Positions 1 to 6,044 are shown, counted from the stretch's first letter. The stretch is 8,348 bases of DNA from Candidatus Melainabacteria bacterium (GCA_903970565.1 CAJCJE010001019.1:1-8348); one strand, 5' to 3'. Notes: generated from the sequence alone by a model not told the origin. Made by a program: numbers and translations.

Positions 1-1318
1 CCCGCTTGCCGAAGACGAGCAGGTCCCCGAGGGAGTTGCCTCCCAAACGGTTGGCACCGTGCATGCCACCGGCCACTTCCCCAGCCGCGTAGAGGCCGGT
101 GACCCGGGAGGCGGCCGAGTCGGGGTCGACCTCGACGCCGCCCATCACGTAGTGACAGGTGGGGCCGACTTCCATGGGCTCGGCCGTGATGTCGACCTCG
201 GCCAGCTCCTTGAACTGGTGGTACATCGACGGCAGCCGCTTCTGGATGTACTCCGCGGAGCGCCGGGTGGCGATGTCGAGGAACACGCCTCCGTGCGGTG
301 AGCCGCGGCCGGCCTTGATCTCGCTGTTGATGGAGCGAGCGACCTCGTCGCGGGGCAGCAGCTCGGGTGGGCGCCGGTTGTTGCGCTTGTCCTCGTACCA
401 GCGGTCGGCCTCGGCCTCCGAGTCGGCCGTCTCGGCCTTGAAGAACTCGGGGATGTAGTCGAACATGAACCGCTTGCCCTCGGAGTTGCGCAGCACTCCC
501 CCGTCACCACGGACGCCCTCGGTGACCAGGATGCCCTTCACGCTCGGCGGCCAGACCATGCCGGTCGGGTGGAACTGGACGAACTCCATGTTGATCAGGT
601 GCGCCCCGGCGCGCAGCGCGAGCGCGTGCCCGTCGCCGGTGTACTCCCAGGAGTTCGAGGTGACCTTGAACGACTTGCCGATGCCGCCGGTGGCCAGCAC
701 CACGGCCGGCGCCTCGAACAGCACGAACCGGCCGGTCTCGCGCCAGTAGGCGAACGCGCCGGCGATCCGGTTCTGCTCGTCCTGAAGCAGTTCGGTGACC
801 GTGCACTCGGCGTAGACCTTGAGATTGGCCTCGTAGTCGCCGTGCGCCGCGAAGTCCTCCTGCTGGAGGGAGACGATCTTCTGCTGCATGGTGCGGATCA
901 GTTCCAGGCCGGTGCGGTCACCGACGTGCGCGAGCCGGGGGTAGGTGTGCCCGCCGAAGTTGCGCTGGCTGATCCGGCCGTCCTTGGTGCGGTCGAACAG
1001 CGCGCCGTAGGTTTCCAGCTCCCAGACGCGGTCCGGGGCTTCCTTGGCGTGCAGTTCGGCCATCCGCCAGTTGTTCAGGAACTTCCCGCCACGCATGGTG
1101 TCGCGGAAGTGCACCTGCCAGTTGTCGTTGGAGTTCGCGTTGCCCATCGACGCCGCGCAGCCGCCCTCGGCCATCACGGTGTGTGCCTTGCCGAACAACG
1201 ACTTGCAGATCACCGCGACCCGCAGGCCCTGCTGCCGCGCCTCGATCGCCGCGCGCAGGCCGGCGCCGCCGGCACCGATCACCAGCACGTCGTAGCTGTG
1301 CCGTTCAAGCTCTGTCAT
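1..1318 (-). CDS. sdhA: Succinate dehydrogenase flavoprotein subunit (partial, C-terminus beyond window edge)
   Basis: Catalytic FAD subunit that oxidises succinate to fumarate and passes electrons to the iron-sulfur subunit, in a complex held at the cytoplasmic face of the membrane. The frame is open from an ATG at 1318 to the window edge, giving 439 codons of a protein that is usually about 580-650 residues, so roughly the last quarter is missing. Visible landmarks: FAD Rossmann motif GAGGAG (residues 15-20); HTVMAEGG with His46, the residue that carries FAD covalently in this family; QFHPTG around His250; DEVARSI with Arg328, matching the proton-transfer arginine; TCHYVMGG near 387-394; NRLGGNSL shortly before the edge. 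It lies 76 bases downstream of sdhC on the same strand, as in mycobacterial Sdh1 operons. The Shine-Dalgarno sequence is weak (GGCGAG). The only doubt is succinate dehydrogenase versus fumarate reductase direction, which sequence cannot settle; the Sdh1-type neighbours favour succinate oxidation. Confidence 0.97.
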   Translation of the reverse strand, partial: MTELERHSYDVLVIGAGGAGLRAAIEARQQGLRVAVICKSLFGKAHTVMAEGGCAASMGNANSNDNWQVHFRDTMRGGKFLNNWRMAELHAKEAPDRVWELETYGALFDRTKDGRISQRNFGGHTYPRLAHVGDRTGLELIRTMQQKIVSLQQEDFAAHGDYEANLKVYAECTVTELLQDEQNRIAGAFAYWRETGRFVLFEAPAVVLATGGIGKSFKVTSNSWEYTGDGHALALRAGAHLINMEFVQFHPTGMVWPPSVKGILVTEGVRGDGGVLRNSEGKRFMFDYIPEFFKAETADSEAEADRWYEDKRNNRRPPELLPRDEVARSINSEIKAGRGSPHGGVFLDIATRRSAEYIQKRLPSMYHQFKELAEVDITAEPMEVGPTCHYVMGGVEVDPDSAASRVTGLYAAGEVAGGMHGANRLGGNSLGDLLVFGKR

Positions 1319-1394
1319 CGCTGTCTCGCCTATCCGTTCAAAAGTCGCAAAGTCCGCAGGTCGCGTGGTTCTCGCCGGTACTACCGAGGAGGTT

Positions 1395-2180
1395 CTAGAA
1401 GAACCGCAGGTCGGTGATGATGTTCGCGGCGACAAGCCGGATGTAGAGGTCGGTGAGACCGATCCAGGCCAGCGAGGCCCACGCGAGCTGCATGTGCTTG
1501 GCGTTGAGCTTGGAGACGATGGTCCACGCCTTGTAGCGCAGCGGGTGCTTGGAGAAGTGCTTGAGCCGACCGCCGGTGATGTGCCGGCAGGAGTGGCAGG
1601 ACAGCGTGTAGGCCCAGATCAGCGCGACGTTGACCAGCAGCACCAGGGTGCCGAGGCCCATGTGGCCCCAGTGGCCCTGATGGTCGCGGAAGGACATCAC
1701 GAAGTCGGCGGTGAGGATGATCGCGAACACCACCGCGATGTACCAGAAGTACCGGTGGAGGTTCTGCATCACCAGCGGGAACCGACGCTCGCCGGTGTAC
1801 TTGCGGTGCGGCTCCGGCACCGCGCAGGCGCCCGGAGAGCGCCAGACCGCGCGGTAGTACGCCTTGCGGTAGTAGTAGCAGGTGACCCGGAAGCCCATCG
1901 GGAAAATGATGATGATGATGGCCGGGGTGATCGGCGCGATGCTGCCGAACCACCCCCAGCCACTACCCGGTACGCAGTTTCCGGTCAGACACGGGGAGTA
2001 CATCGGGGAGATGTAGGGCTCCCAGAAGTAGTCCTTGTTCGCGAAGATCGCCCAGGTCAGGTAGACCACCATGACCAGGAGGAAAGCGAACGTGAACGCG
2101 GGGGAAGCCCACCAGCGATCGGTCCGTAGCGTACGAGCCTCGATCTGGGCGCGCCCTGGAGCGCCGACGCCAGTGGTCAT
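1395..2180 (-). CDS. sdhC: Succinate dehydrogenase membrane anchor subunit, Sdh1 type (SdhC)
   Basis: Membrane anchor of the Sdh1-type complex, 261 residues, long compared with the ~110-150 residue SdhC/SdhD anchors of enterobacteria and similar to the single large anchor of mycobacterial Sdh1 (Rv0249c). I see about five hydrophobic segments: residues 28-47, 80-98, 141-163, 173-194 and 229-252. Between the first two is a loop with Cys64 and Cys69. At the end of the fourth is a C-H-S-C-R-H motif (195-200), followed by a basic loop. From published work on the M. smegmatis Sdh1 structure I recall a membrane-embedded Rieske-type cluster in this subunit; these Cys/His residues are the obvious candidates here, but the exact ligand mapping is my inference. 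The ATG at 2180 has a strong Shine-Dalgarno sequence (GAGGAGAAA directly upstream). It sits 42 bases after the small leading gene and 76 before sdhA, so one operon is likely. Confidence 0.93.
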   Translation of the reverse strand: MTTGVGAPGRAQIEARTLRTDRWWASPAFTFAFLLVMVVYLTWAIFANKDYFWEPYISPMYSPCLTGNCVPGSGWGWFGSIAPITPAIIIIIFPMGFRVTCYYYRKAYYRAVWRSPGACAVPEPHRKYTGERRFPLVMQNLHRYFWYIAVVFAIILTADFVMSFRDHQGHWGHMGLGTLVLLVNVALIWAYTLSCHSCRHITGGRLKHFSKHPLRYKAWTIVSKLNAKHMQLAWASLAWIGLTDLYIRLVAANIITDLRFF

Positions 2181-2222
2181 TTTCTCCTCGTTCTACGCCC
2201 CTGAGGGGGCGTCATTGCCCAT

Positions 2223-2528
2223 TCAATGCCCGTGCCGGCCGACTCCACCCACTCCCTCGTCATCCGCGTCGAGCCACAGATTCCGGTCATAGGGCGTGTC
2301 CGGTACCACAACAACGTCGGGTTTACCATCCACGCTGACCCGTGGTTTCGGCGGGGTGGGCGCTTCGGTGAGGTCAACTGCATCGATTTCGAGGCGTTCC
2401 ACATCGTTGGCCAACCGGCGCACCGCGCTGGTGTCGCCGAAGTCCGACCGCAGGGCGTCCACACAGTGCTTCAGCTGGCCAATCGACCGCCGTAGCTCGG
2501 TCAGCTCGGTCGTCATCCTCGTTGTCAT
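2223..2528 (-). CDS. Small conserved protein leading the sdh operon (Rv0250c-like, function unknown)
   Basis: A 101-residue protein with no recognised enzyme motif. Residues 5-50 look helical and charged (TELTELRRSIGQLKHCVDAL, then RRLANDVERL), a pattern able to form a coiled coil. A Pro/Val-rich linker follows (55-77), then the tail PDTPYDRNLWLDADDEGVGG (76-95), which I recognise from the small gene preceding sdh1 in mycobacteria (Rv0250c type). There are no signal peptide or membrane segments. The ATG at 2528 has GGAG five bases upstream. A second ATG at 2516 has GAGG abutting it, which is too close, and an upstream start at 2645 would put the gene across the operator-like palindrome. The 42-base gap to sdhC suggests cotranscription. 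A role in assembly, maturation or regulation of the dehydrogenase would fit the context, but nothing in the sequence proves it. Confidence 0.82.
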   Translation of the reverse strand: MTTRMTTELTELRRSIGQLKHCVDALRSDFGDTSAVRRLANDVERLEIDAVDLTEAPTPPKPRVSVDGKPDVVVVPDTPYDRNLWLDADDEGVGGVGRHGH

Positions 2529-2533
2529 ACCGT

Positions 2534-2537
2534 CTCC
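2534..2537 (-). promoter_or_regulatory. Shine-Dalgarno site of the small sdh-operon leader gene
   Basis: GGAG on the minus strand, five bases before the ATG at 2528. It decides the start of this small gene over the in-frame candidates at 2645 and 2516. Confidence 0.6.
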
Positions 2538-2614
2538 ACTCGCTGGTCGTCGATGCGCTCGGCGAACCCCGTCGGTCACCTGTCCCGAACGTGAGAGTGC
2601 CCTGCTGAAGGCTC

Positions 2615-2628
2615 TGTGACAAGTCACA
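2615..2628. promoter_or_regulatory. 14-bp palindrome TGTGAC-AA-GTCACA upstream of the sdh operon (candidate operator)
   Basis: Perfect inverted repeat with 6-bp arms and a 2-bp centre, 87 bases upstream of the first codon of the operon. The half-sites TGTGA/TCACA are those of the CRP/FNR superfamily (including CRP/GlxR of actinobacteria) and resemble Rex half-sites. The spacing between them is four bases, however, whereas the usual CRP spacing is six. A two-fold-symmetric regulator is likely; which one is unresolved. Confidence 0.55.
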
Positions 2629-2634
2629 CACGCG

Positions 2635-2673
2635 ATCTGGACCACGCCAGATTACCGGTTGTTGGCGCCAGAT
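2635..2673. repeat. Cluster of three CCAGAT half-sites in the sdh upstream region
   Basis: ATCTGG at 2635-2640 and CCAGAT at 2647-2652 form an inverted pair with a six-base centre. A further direct copy within CGCCAGAT lies at 2666-2673, exactly 21 bases (two helical turns) from the CGCCAGAT at 2645-2652. The arrangement looks like a regulator-binding cluster over the operon's presumed promoter. Confidence 0.4.
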
Positions 2674-2676
2674 GAA
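2649..2676 (-). promoter_or_regulatory. Weak candidate promoter of the sdh operon
   Basis: On the minus strand a TAATCT box (2649-2654) fits the actinobacterial TANNNT -10 consensus, with a poor -35 candidate TTCATC (2671-2676) 16 bases away. If it is real, the 14-bp palindrome falls about 15-30 bases downstream of the transcription start, a position suited to repression. The gap from the HAD gene stop to the first sdh-operon gene is 241 bases, so some promoter is expected here. Confidence 0.25.
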
Positions 2677-2769
2677 TCGGACATCTGAATTGATCAGGGA
2701 ATGTCCTAGCGATCGTCGGCCAGTGACGTGCGACATCGATCGGGCACAACGGTGTGCCGGACGCGCCTC

Positions 2770-3501
2770 TCAGGCGGGCAGTAGCGCAAGCGCCTCGGCG
2801 ATCGAGTCGACGACCGGGACACCCCGACCGGCCAACGCCTGCCGACTCATCACGCCGGTGGTCACCAACACGCACTGGGCGCCGACATGGGCCGCCGCGT
2901 CCGCGTCGTCGGCCACGTCGCCGATCACCAGCACGTCGGCACCGGTGAGGCCCTGCGCGGCGAGGTGCTCGGCGAGATGCGCGGCCTTGGAACCGCCGCC
3001 GAGCTCCAGCCGCAGCCCGTCGATCCGGGCGAAGAGGTCAGTCAGCCGGTAGTCCTCGACCAGCGAGACGAGCTTGTGGTGAAACCACATCGACAACAGG
3101 GACTGGCGCCGGCCACCGGCCTGCCAGCGGCGCAACTCGTCCGGGACACCGATACTGAGCCGGCAGGTGTCCAGCAGACCGTGATAGGTGTCGTGATAGA
3201 GCTTGTCGATCAGCGCCCAGTCCTCGACGGCGATCTCGCGGGCGAGGAGTTCGCCGTAGCAGTCCCGCAGCGGCCGGCGGTAGATACCGCGCCAGCTCTC
3301 GATGTCGATCGGGGCCCGGCCGAACTCGGCGCACACCCGGTTCACCGCATGGACGACCGCGTGGTTGTCGTCCAGGATGGTGCCGTTCCAGTCCCAGACG
3401 ATGTGCTCGACCGCAGCCAGCCCAGCGGGCTCGGTCAGCCCAGCGGGCTTAGTCAGCCCAGCCAACTCGGTCCGCTCCGTCGGTCCCGCGATATCCCGCA
3501 C
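2770..3501 (-). CDS. HAD-superfamily hydrolase (phosphoglycolate-phosphatase-like, DxNGT variant)
   Basis: A soluble 243-residue haloacid-dehalogenase-type protein, probably a phosphatase on a small phosphorylated metabolite; the substrate cannot be told. Motif I is V-W-D-W-N-G-T (35-41): nucleophile Asp37 is present, but the usual second Asp (general acid, +2) is Asn39. Motif II is Ser137 in LLSMW, motif III Lys172 in GGGSK, motif IV GDVADD with Asp195 and Asp198/199. Residues about 45-130 form the helical cap typical of phosphoglycolate phosphatase relatives. Residues 11-28 are an extension of three hexapeptides (RTELAG, LTKPAG, LTEPAG) written by an 18-bp DNA repeat. The start is GTG at 3501, with an AGGGTGAG-like Shine-Dalgarno sequence; there is no in-frame start between the repeat and the core, since Val31 is GTC. 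The gene stands alone, 241 bases before the sdh operon and 106 after the lipase. Confidence 0.85.
   Translation of the reverse strand: MRDIAGPTERTELAGLTKPAGLTEPAGLAAVEHIVWDWNGTILDDNHAVVHAVNRVCAEFGRAPIDIESWRGIYRRPLRDCYGELLAREIAVEDWALIDKLYHDTYHGLLDTCRLSIGVPDELRRWQAGGRRQSLLSMWFHHKLVSLVEDYRLTDLFARIDGLRLELGGGSKAAHLAEHLAAQGLTGADVLVIGDVADDADAAAHVGAQCVLVTTGVMSRQALAGRGVPVVDSIAEALALLPA
3421..3474 (-). repeat. 18-bp tandem repeat, three copies, inside the HAD gene
   Basis: Units at 3421-3438, 3439-3456 and 3457-3474. The first two differ at two positions (CCCAGCGGGCTCGGTCAG and CCCAGCGGGCTTAGTCAG); the third is diverged. The period is a multiple of three, so copy-number change would keep the frame and only lengthen or shorten the N-terminal extension of the HAD protein. 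Confidence 0.85.
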
Positions 3502-3546
3502 CGGCTCACCCTAATGGGCGACGCGGGTCGTTCCTACCGGTTTTCT

Positions 3547-3594
3547 CCGGGCATGGGTGGCGACGCCATGCCGGCCCTCGCCACCCATGCCCGG
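3547..3594. terminator. Perfect 17-bp hairpin downstream of the lipase (candidate U-less terminator or repeat element)
   Basis: Left arm CCGGGCATGGGTGGCGA (3547-3563) and right arm TCGCCACCCATGCCCGG (3578-3594) are exact reverse complements with a 14-base loop. The hairpin begins 14 bases past the lipase stop in the direction of transcription. No T-run follows on the minus strand (AGAAAACC), so it would be an intrinsic terminator only of the U-less type proposed for actinobacteria. The loop contains GCCATGCC, which competes for the same arm, so two alternative stems are possible. The structure is seen; the role is inferred. Confidence 0.55.
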
Positions 3595-3607
3595 TACCGA
3601 GCGCTGG

Positions 3608-4528
3608 TCAGGCCGGGTAGGGGAACGCCTCGGCGCAGTTCGGCGACTTGGCGTGCGCCGGGTCGAGCGCGTTGAGCGTCTCCTGGATGGTGACCTTGTC
3701 GTAGGGGAGGTCCACATGATCGACGATGTCGTTCGGGCACGCATTCTGCACGTACTCGTTGGTCACCCCCGACTCGTTGATGAACGAGGAGCCGACGGGC
3801 GTCACCACGGTCTCGTTCAGCGTCTCGATCACCGTGTAGTTGACGCCGGCCTGCGCGATCGGGCCACTGTCCAACGGGGCGAGGAAGGCCGAACCGGTTT
3901 CCTGGTCGGTGCAGGCGCCGCACAGCGAACCGAGGAACTGGTTGGCACCGGGGAAGAACGACGCCAACGCGGTGAGACCGTCCAAAGTGGTGCCATGCGT
4001 GGTCGGCGAAAGACCGACGTAGGTGTTCACGTTCCGCGCGCCGTTGAGCACCTTGAGGTAGTACTCACCGAGCATCGCGCCCTGCGAATGACCGACCAGG
4101 TCGACCTTGCTCACCCCGGTGGCCTGCACAACCCGGCTGACCAGCGCGGAAACCTGCTGCGCGGAGGCAGCCGCCGGCCCGATGGCCTGGATCAGCGAGC
4201 CGGGAGTACCACCGTAGTTGAGGCTGAACACGCAATAACCGGCATTGGCCAGAATGGGGGCCAACGCACCGAAATCATCTTCCATCACGGAAAATGTGCC
4301 CGGAATGAGCACAATCGGATAAGGATGCTCGGCAGTGGGTTTGCAGGAGAAATTGTTCGTGCCGGGCGGCGGGGCATCGGGATTGCTCGCCGCAGCGGCC
4401 ACTCCGGCCACGATATTGGGTTGAACCGGATACGTTGCGGCGGCAGCCGGCTGGGCGAGCCCACCGATCAGCAACGCGGCGGCAACCACCAACCCGCTAC
4501 CAGCCAGGGAGAACCGTCGAATGCGCAA
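3608..4528 (-). CDS. Secreted alpha/beta-hydrolase lipase/esterase (Lipase class 2-like)
   Basis: Predicted exported triacylglycerol lipase or esterase of 306 residues. A signal peptide is clear: basic MRIRR, hydrophobic stretch 10-26, then AQPAAA-A with cleavage near residue 30. The mature part has the oxyanion-type strand VLIPGTF (73-79), the nucleophile elbow G-H-S-Q-G (146-150, Ser148) and a late His271 in VDHVDLPYD fitting the catalytic histidine. In the acid segment, usually YDEVVTP in relatives, I read LNETVVTP, so Glu239 stands where Asp is usual. Six cysteines in the mature region (62, 99, 203, 206, 264, 298) could form three disulfides, in keeping with secretion. The start is TTG at 4528: AGGAGG lies five bases upstream and the protein then begins with a normal signal peptide, whereas the longer reading from 4612 adds 28 residues in front and covers the promoter. 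It has its own promoter, and its neighbour upstream (patatin) ends 187 bases away. Confidence 0.88.
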   Translation of the reverse strand: MRIRRFSLAGSGLVVAAALLIGGLAQPAAAATYPVQPNIVAGVAAAASNPDAPPPGTNNFSCKPTAEHPYPIVLIPGTFSVMEDDFGALAPILANAGYCVFSLNYGGTPGSLIQAIGPAAASAQQVSALVSRVVQATGVSKVDLVGHSQGAMLGEYYLKVLNGARNVNTYVGLSPTTHGTTLDGLTALASFFPGANQFLGSLCGACTDQETGSAFLAPLDSGPIAQAGVNYTVIETLNETVVTPVGSSFINESGVTNEYVQNACPNDIVDHVDLPYDKVTIQETLNALDPAHAKSPNCAEAFPYPA

Positions 4529-4533
4529 TGCAG

Positions 4534-4539
4534 CCTCCT
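4534..4539 (-). promoter_or_regulatory. Strong Shine-Dalgarno site fixing the TTG start of the lipase
   Basis: AGGAGG (within AAAGAGGAGG) on the minus strand, five bases before TTG at 4526-4528. No ATG or GTG in frame is as well placed, and the encoded protein opens with Met-Arg-Ile-Arg-Arg followed by a hydrophobic signal core. This is the evidence for a TTG start. Confidence 0.8.
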
Positions 4540-4582
4540 CTTTGAGGTGCCCGGCACGCAAGTTACTCGCGCGTAGAACCAG

Positions 4583-4612
4583 AGAGTAAGTTTCCAACGG
4601 GTAACCCGTCAA
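4583..4612 (-). promoter_or_regulatory. Promoter of the lipase gene
   Basis: Minus-strand -35 TTGACG (4607-4612), 18-base spacer, -10 TACTCT (4583-4588), matching TTGAC/TANNNT housekeeping promoters of actinobacteria. An AT-rich stretch (TAGTTTAAATG) lies just upstream. The expected transcription start near 4576 leaves a leader of about 48 bases carrying the strong ribosome-binding site. Confidence 0.6.
4597..4609. promoter_or_regulatory. 13-bp palindrome ACGGGT-A-ACCCGT in the lipase promoter spacer
   Basis: Perfect inverted repeat with 6-bp arms around one base, overlapping the -35 box and the adjacent spacer. A repressor bound here would block RNA polymerase, so this is a good operator candidate. 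The cognate regulator is not in the window. Confidence 0.5.
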
Positions 4613-4715
4613 GCAATCACATTTAAACTATCCAACCGGCAACGCCGACCGGCCGAAGAGTGGATTCAGTTGCCCGAAAAGCACGTCGCGGAGGCCGTCC
4701 CCCTTCGTACCTGAT

Positions 4716-5687
4716 CTACGGTTGCACCGGTCCGGGCGGCAACTGGTGGAGGAACTTCCGCGCGGCAGCCTGGCCGTTGGCGAACAGCGACTTCTCCTGT
4801 TCGCCGGTTAAGCTGAAGTCGAGCGTCGACACCCCGGTGGTGTCGACGAAGACGGTCCGCTGGTTGACGCCCTCGTCGGTGAGGTCGTACTGGTTCCAGT
4901 CGCCCATCAGCGTGCTCAGCGAGTCCAGCGCGATGCCCAGCGCCGTCCGCACCGGCCGGTCGTTGCGCACCGGCTGACCGGACAGCTTGATCCCCCAGGT
5001 CGGCCAACGCTGCGCGCGACCATCGGTGCGGTCGAAAATGGTGATCGGGAAATTCGACAGCAGCCCGCCGTCCACCCAGGTGACCGCACCACCCGTACCC
5101 GGCGTGAACTCGACCGGCCGGAAGAAGAACGGGAACGACATCGAGGCCCGCACCGCGTCCAGGATCGGCTGATCGTCGGCTGGCACGCCGTACCGCGGAT
5201 AGTCCCAGGGCAGCCGGACCAGACACCGCCGCGACAGGTCACTGGTGTTGACCACCAGCGAATACCGTTGGTAGGGCGCCAACGAGGTGCCCGCGTCCGC
5301 CAGCGCCAGTTGACCGAAGGTGGTGATCCCGGTGGCCGCCAGTATCGGCCCAAGCCACTCGTAGAGGTACTTGCCGCTGTGCATCCCCTTGTGCAGCACC
5401 AGTTCGGTACCCTCGCCGATCGGTCCGGTGAGACGCTCGACGAGCGTCGCGTCCTGGAATTTGTGGTACTCACACGAGGCCATCACCGACTGCAACTCGT
5501 GCAGATCCCGGCCGGTGCGCTGATAGGTCGCGACGAGCGCGGCCACAATGGCTCCGGCGCTGGTCCCCGCGATCCGCTCGAACCGATAACCGGCGTCGTA
5601 GAGCGCCAGCACCGCGCCGAGCAGACCGACCCCCTTGACGCCGCCGCCCTCCAGGACGAGATCGACACTCCTGCGTTGCGTGGCCAT
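4716..5687 (-). CDS. Patatin-like phospholipase family protein
   Basis: Cytosolic Ser-Asp dyad lipid acyl hydrolase of 323 residues; the natural substrate is unknown. All patatin landmarks are present: oxyanion loop G-G-G-V-K-G (14-19), nucleophile elbow G-T-S-A-G (41-45, Ser43), and D-G-G (206-208, Asp206) after a hydrophobic strand. The segment ASMSFPFFFRPVEF (181-194) leading to the D-G-G block is also typical. No signal peptide or transmembrane helix is apparent. The start is uncertain by a few codons: ATG at 5687 has GGAGG 11 bases upstream, a long spacing, while two GTG codons at 5699 and 5696 sit on top of that site and are less likely. It has no partner in an operon: a 567-base repeat-rich spacer separates it from recX, and the lipase downstream has its own promoter. 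Both are lipolytic enzymes, so a shared role in lipid turnover is possible but unproven. Confidence 0.92.
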   Translation of the reverse strand: MATQRRSVDLVLEGGGVKGVGLLGAVLALYDAGYRFERIAGTSAGAIVAALVATYQRTGRDLHELQSVMASCEYHKFQDATLVERLTGPIGEGTELVLHKGMHSGKYLYEWLGPILAATGITTFGQLALADAGTSLAPYQRYSLVVNTSDLSRRCLVRLPWDYPRYGVPADDQPILDAVRASMSFPFFFRPVEFTPGTGGAVTWVDGGLLSNFPITIFDRTDGRAQRWPTWGIKLSGQPVRNDRPVRTALGIALDSLSTLMGDWNQYDLTDEGVNQRTVFVDTTGVSTLDFSLTGEQEKSLFANGQAAARKFLHQLPPGPVQP

Positions 5688-6044
5688 CGCTGCCACCACC
5701 TCCGCTCGTCACCCGCGCTCATCCGGCGCTGACCGGCTGCTCGTCGGCTCGTGTCCGAGCAATCCACCGAGCCACTCGGTACGCAGCGATTGTTCTCCGG
5801 AAACATCACGACCGCGTCAACCATCCCGGTGTCGACCTACGTCCGGTCGAGTGGTTGTCGATCCACGTATCGCCGGTCGGCGGGGCCTCGCGAATTGAGC
5901 GCGAACGCCGTTATCGTGCCGTGGTGGCCGATTCGATGGGCCGCTGCCGCGCTTCACCGAAGTCGGCGACAGGCGACAGTCATCCGGTTCTCCGCCGTTG
6001 ACGGCATCCGTCCGCATTGGGTGACTATCCGATGATGCGCGGTA
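5688..6044. other. Gene-free spacer between the recX-side repeats and the patatin gene
   Basis: No convincing gene on either strand: open frames here read as Arg/Ser/Pro-rich, low-similarity peptides without recognisable domains. It must contain the patatin promoter, but I find only a lone TTGACG on the minus strand (5815-5820) with no TANNNT at the right distance. Minor structures are a 6-3-6 hairpin ACCGAG/CTCGGT at 5766-5780 and a GGCGACA tandem duplication at 5965-5978. Confidence 0.5.

Noticed and set aside
569..1417. Long plus-strand open frame (282 codons)
   Set aside because: It is antisense to sdhA, whose minus-strand frame shows all flavoprotein motifs; the plus frame exists only because GC-rich codons are mirrored.
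2223..2645. Longer start (2645) for the small sdh-operon gene
   Set aside because: It would translate the TGTGAC palindrome and add 39 residues lacking the family pattern; ATG at 2528 has a proper Shine-Dalgarno site.
3557..4576. Plus-strand open frame of 339 codons
   Set aside because: Antisense shadow of the lipase gene; it has no recognisable domain, while the minus strand has signal peptide, GHSQG and a promoter.
3608..4612. Longer start (4612) for the lipase
   Set aside because: It adds 28 residues before the signal peptide and overlaps the -35/-10 boxes; the TTG at 4528 has AGGAGG five bases upstream.
4716..5699. GTG start at 5699 for the patatin gene
   Set aside because: The GTG overlaps the GGAGG Shine-Dalgarno sequence itself; the ATG at 5687 is the more plausible start though its spacing is long.
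5815..5820. TTGACG as the patatin -35
   Set aside because: No TANNNT box lies 16-19 bases downstream on the minus strand.
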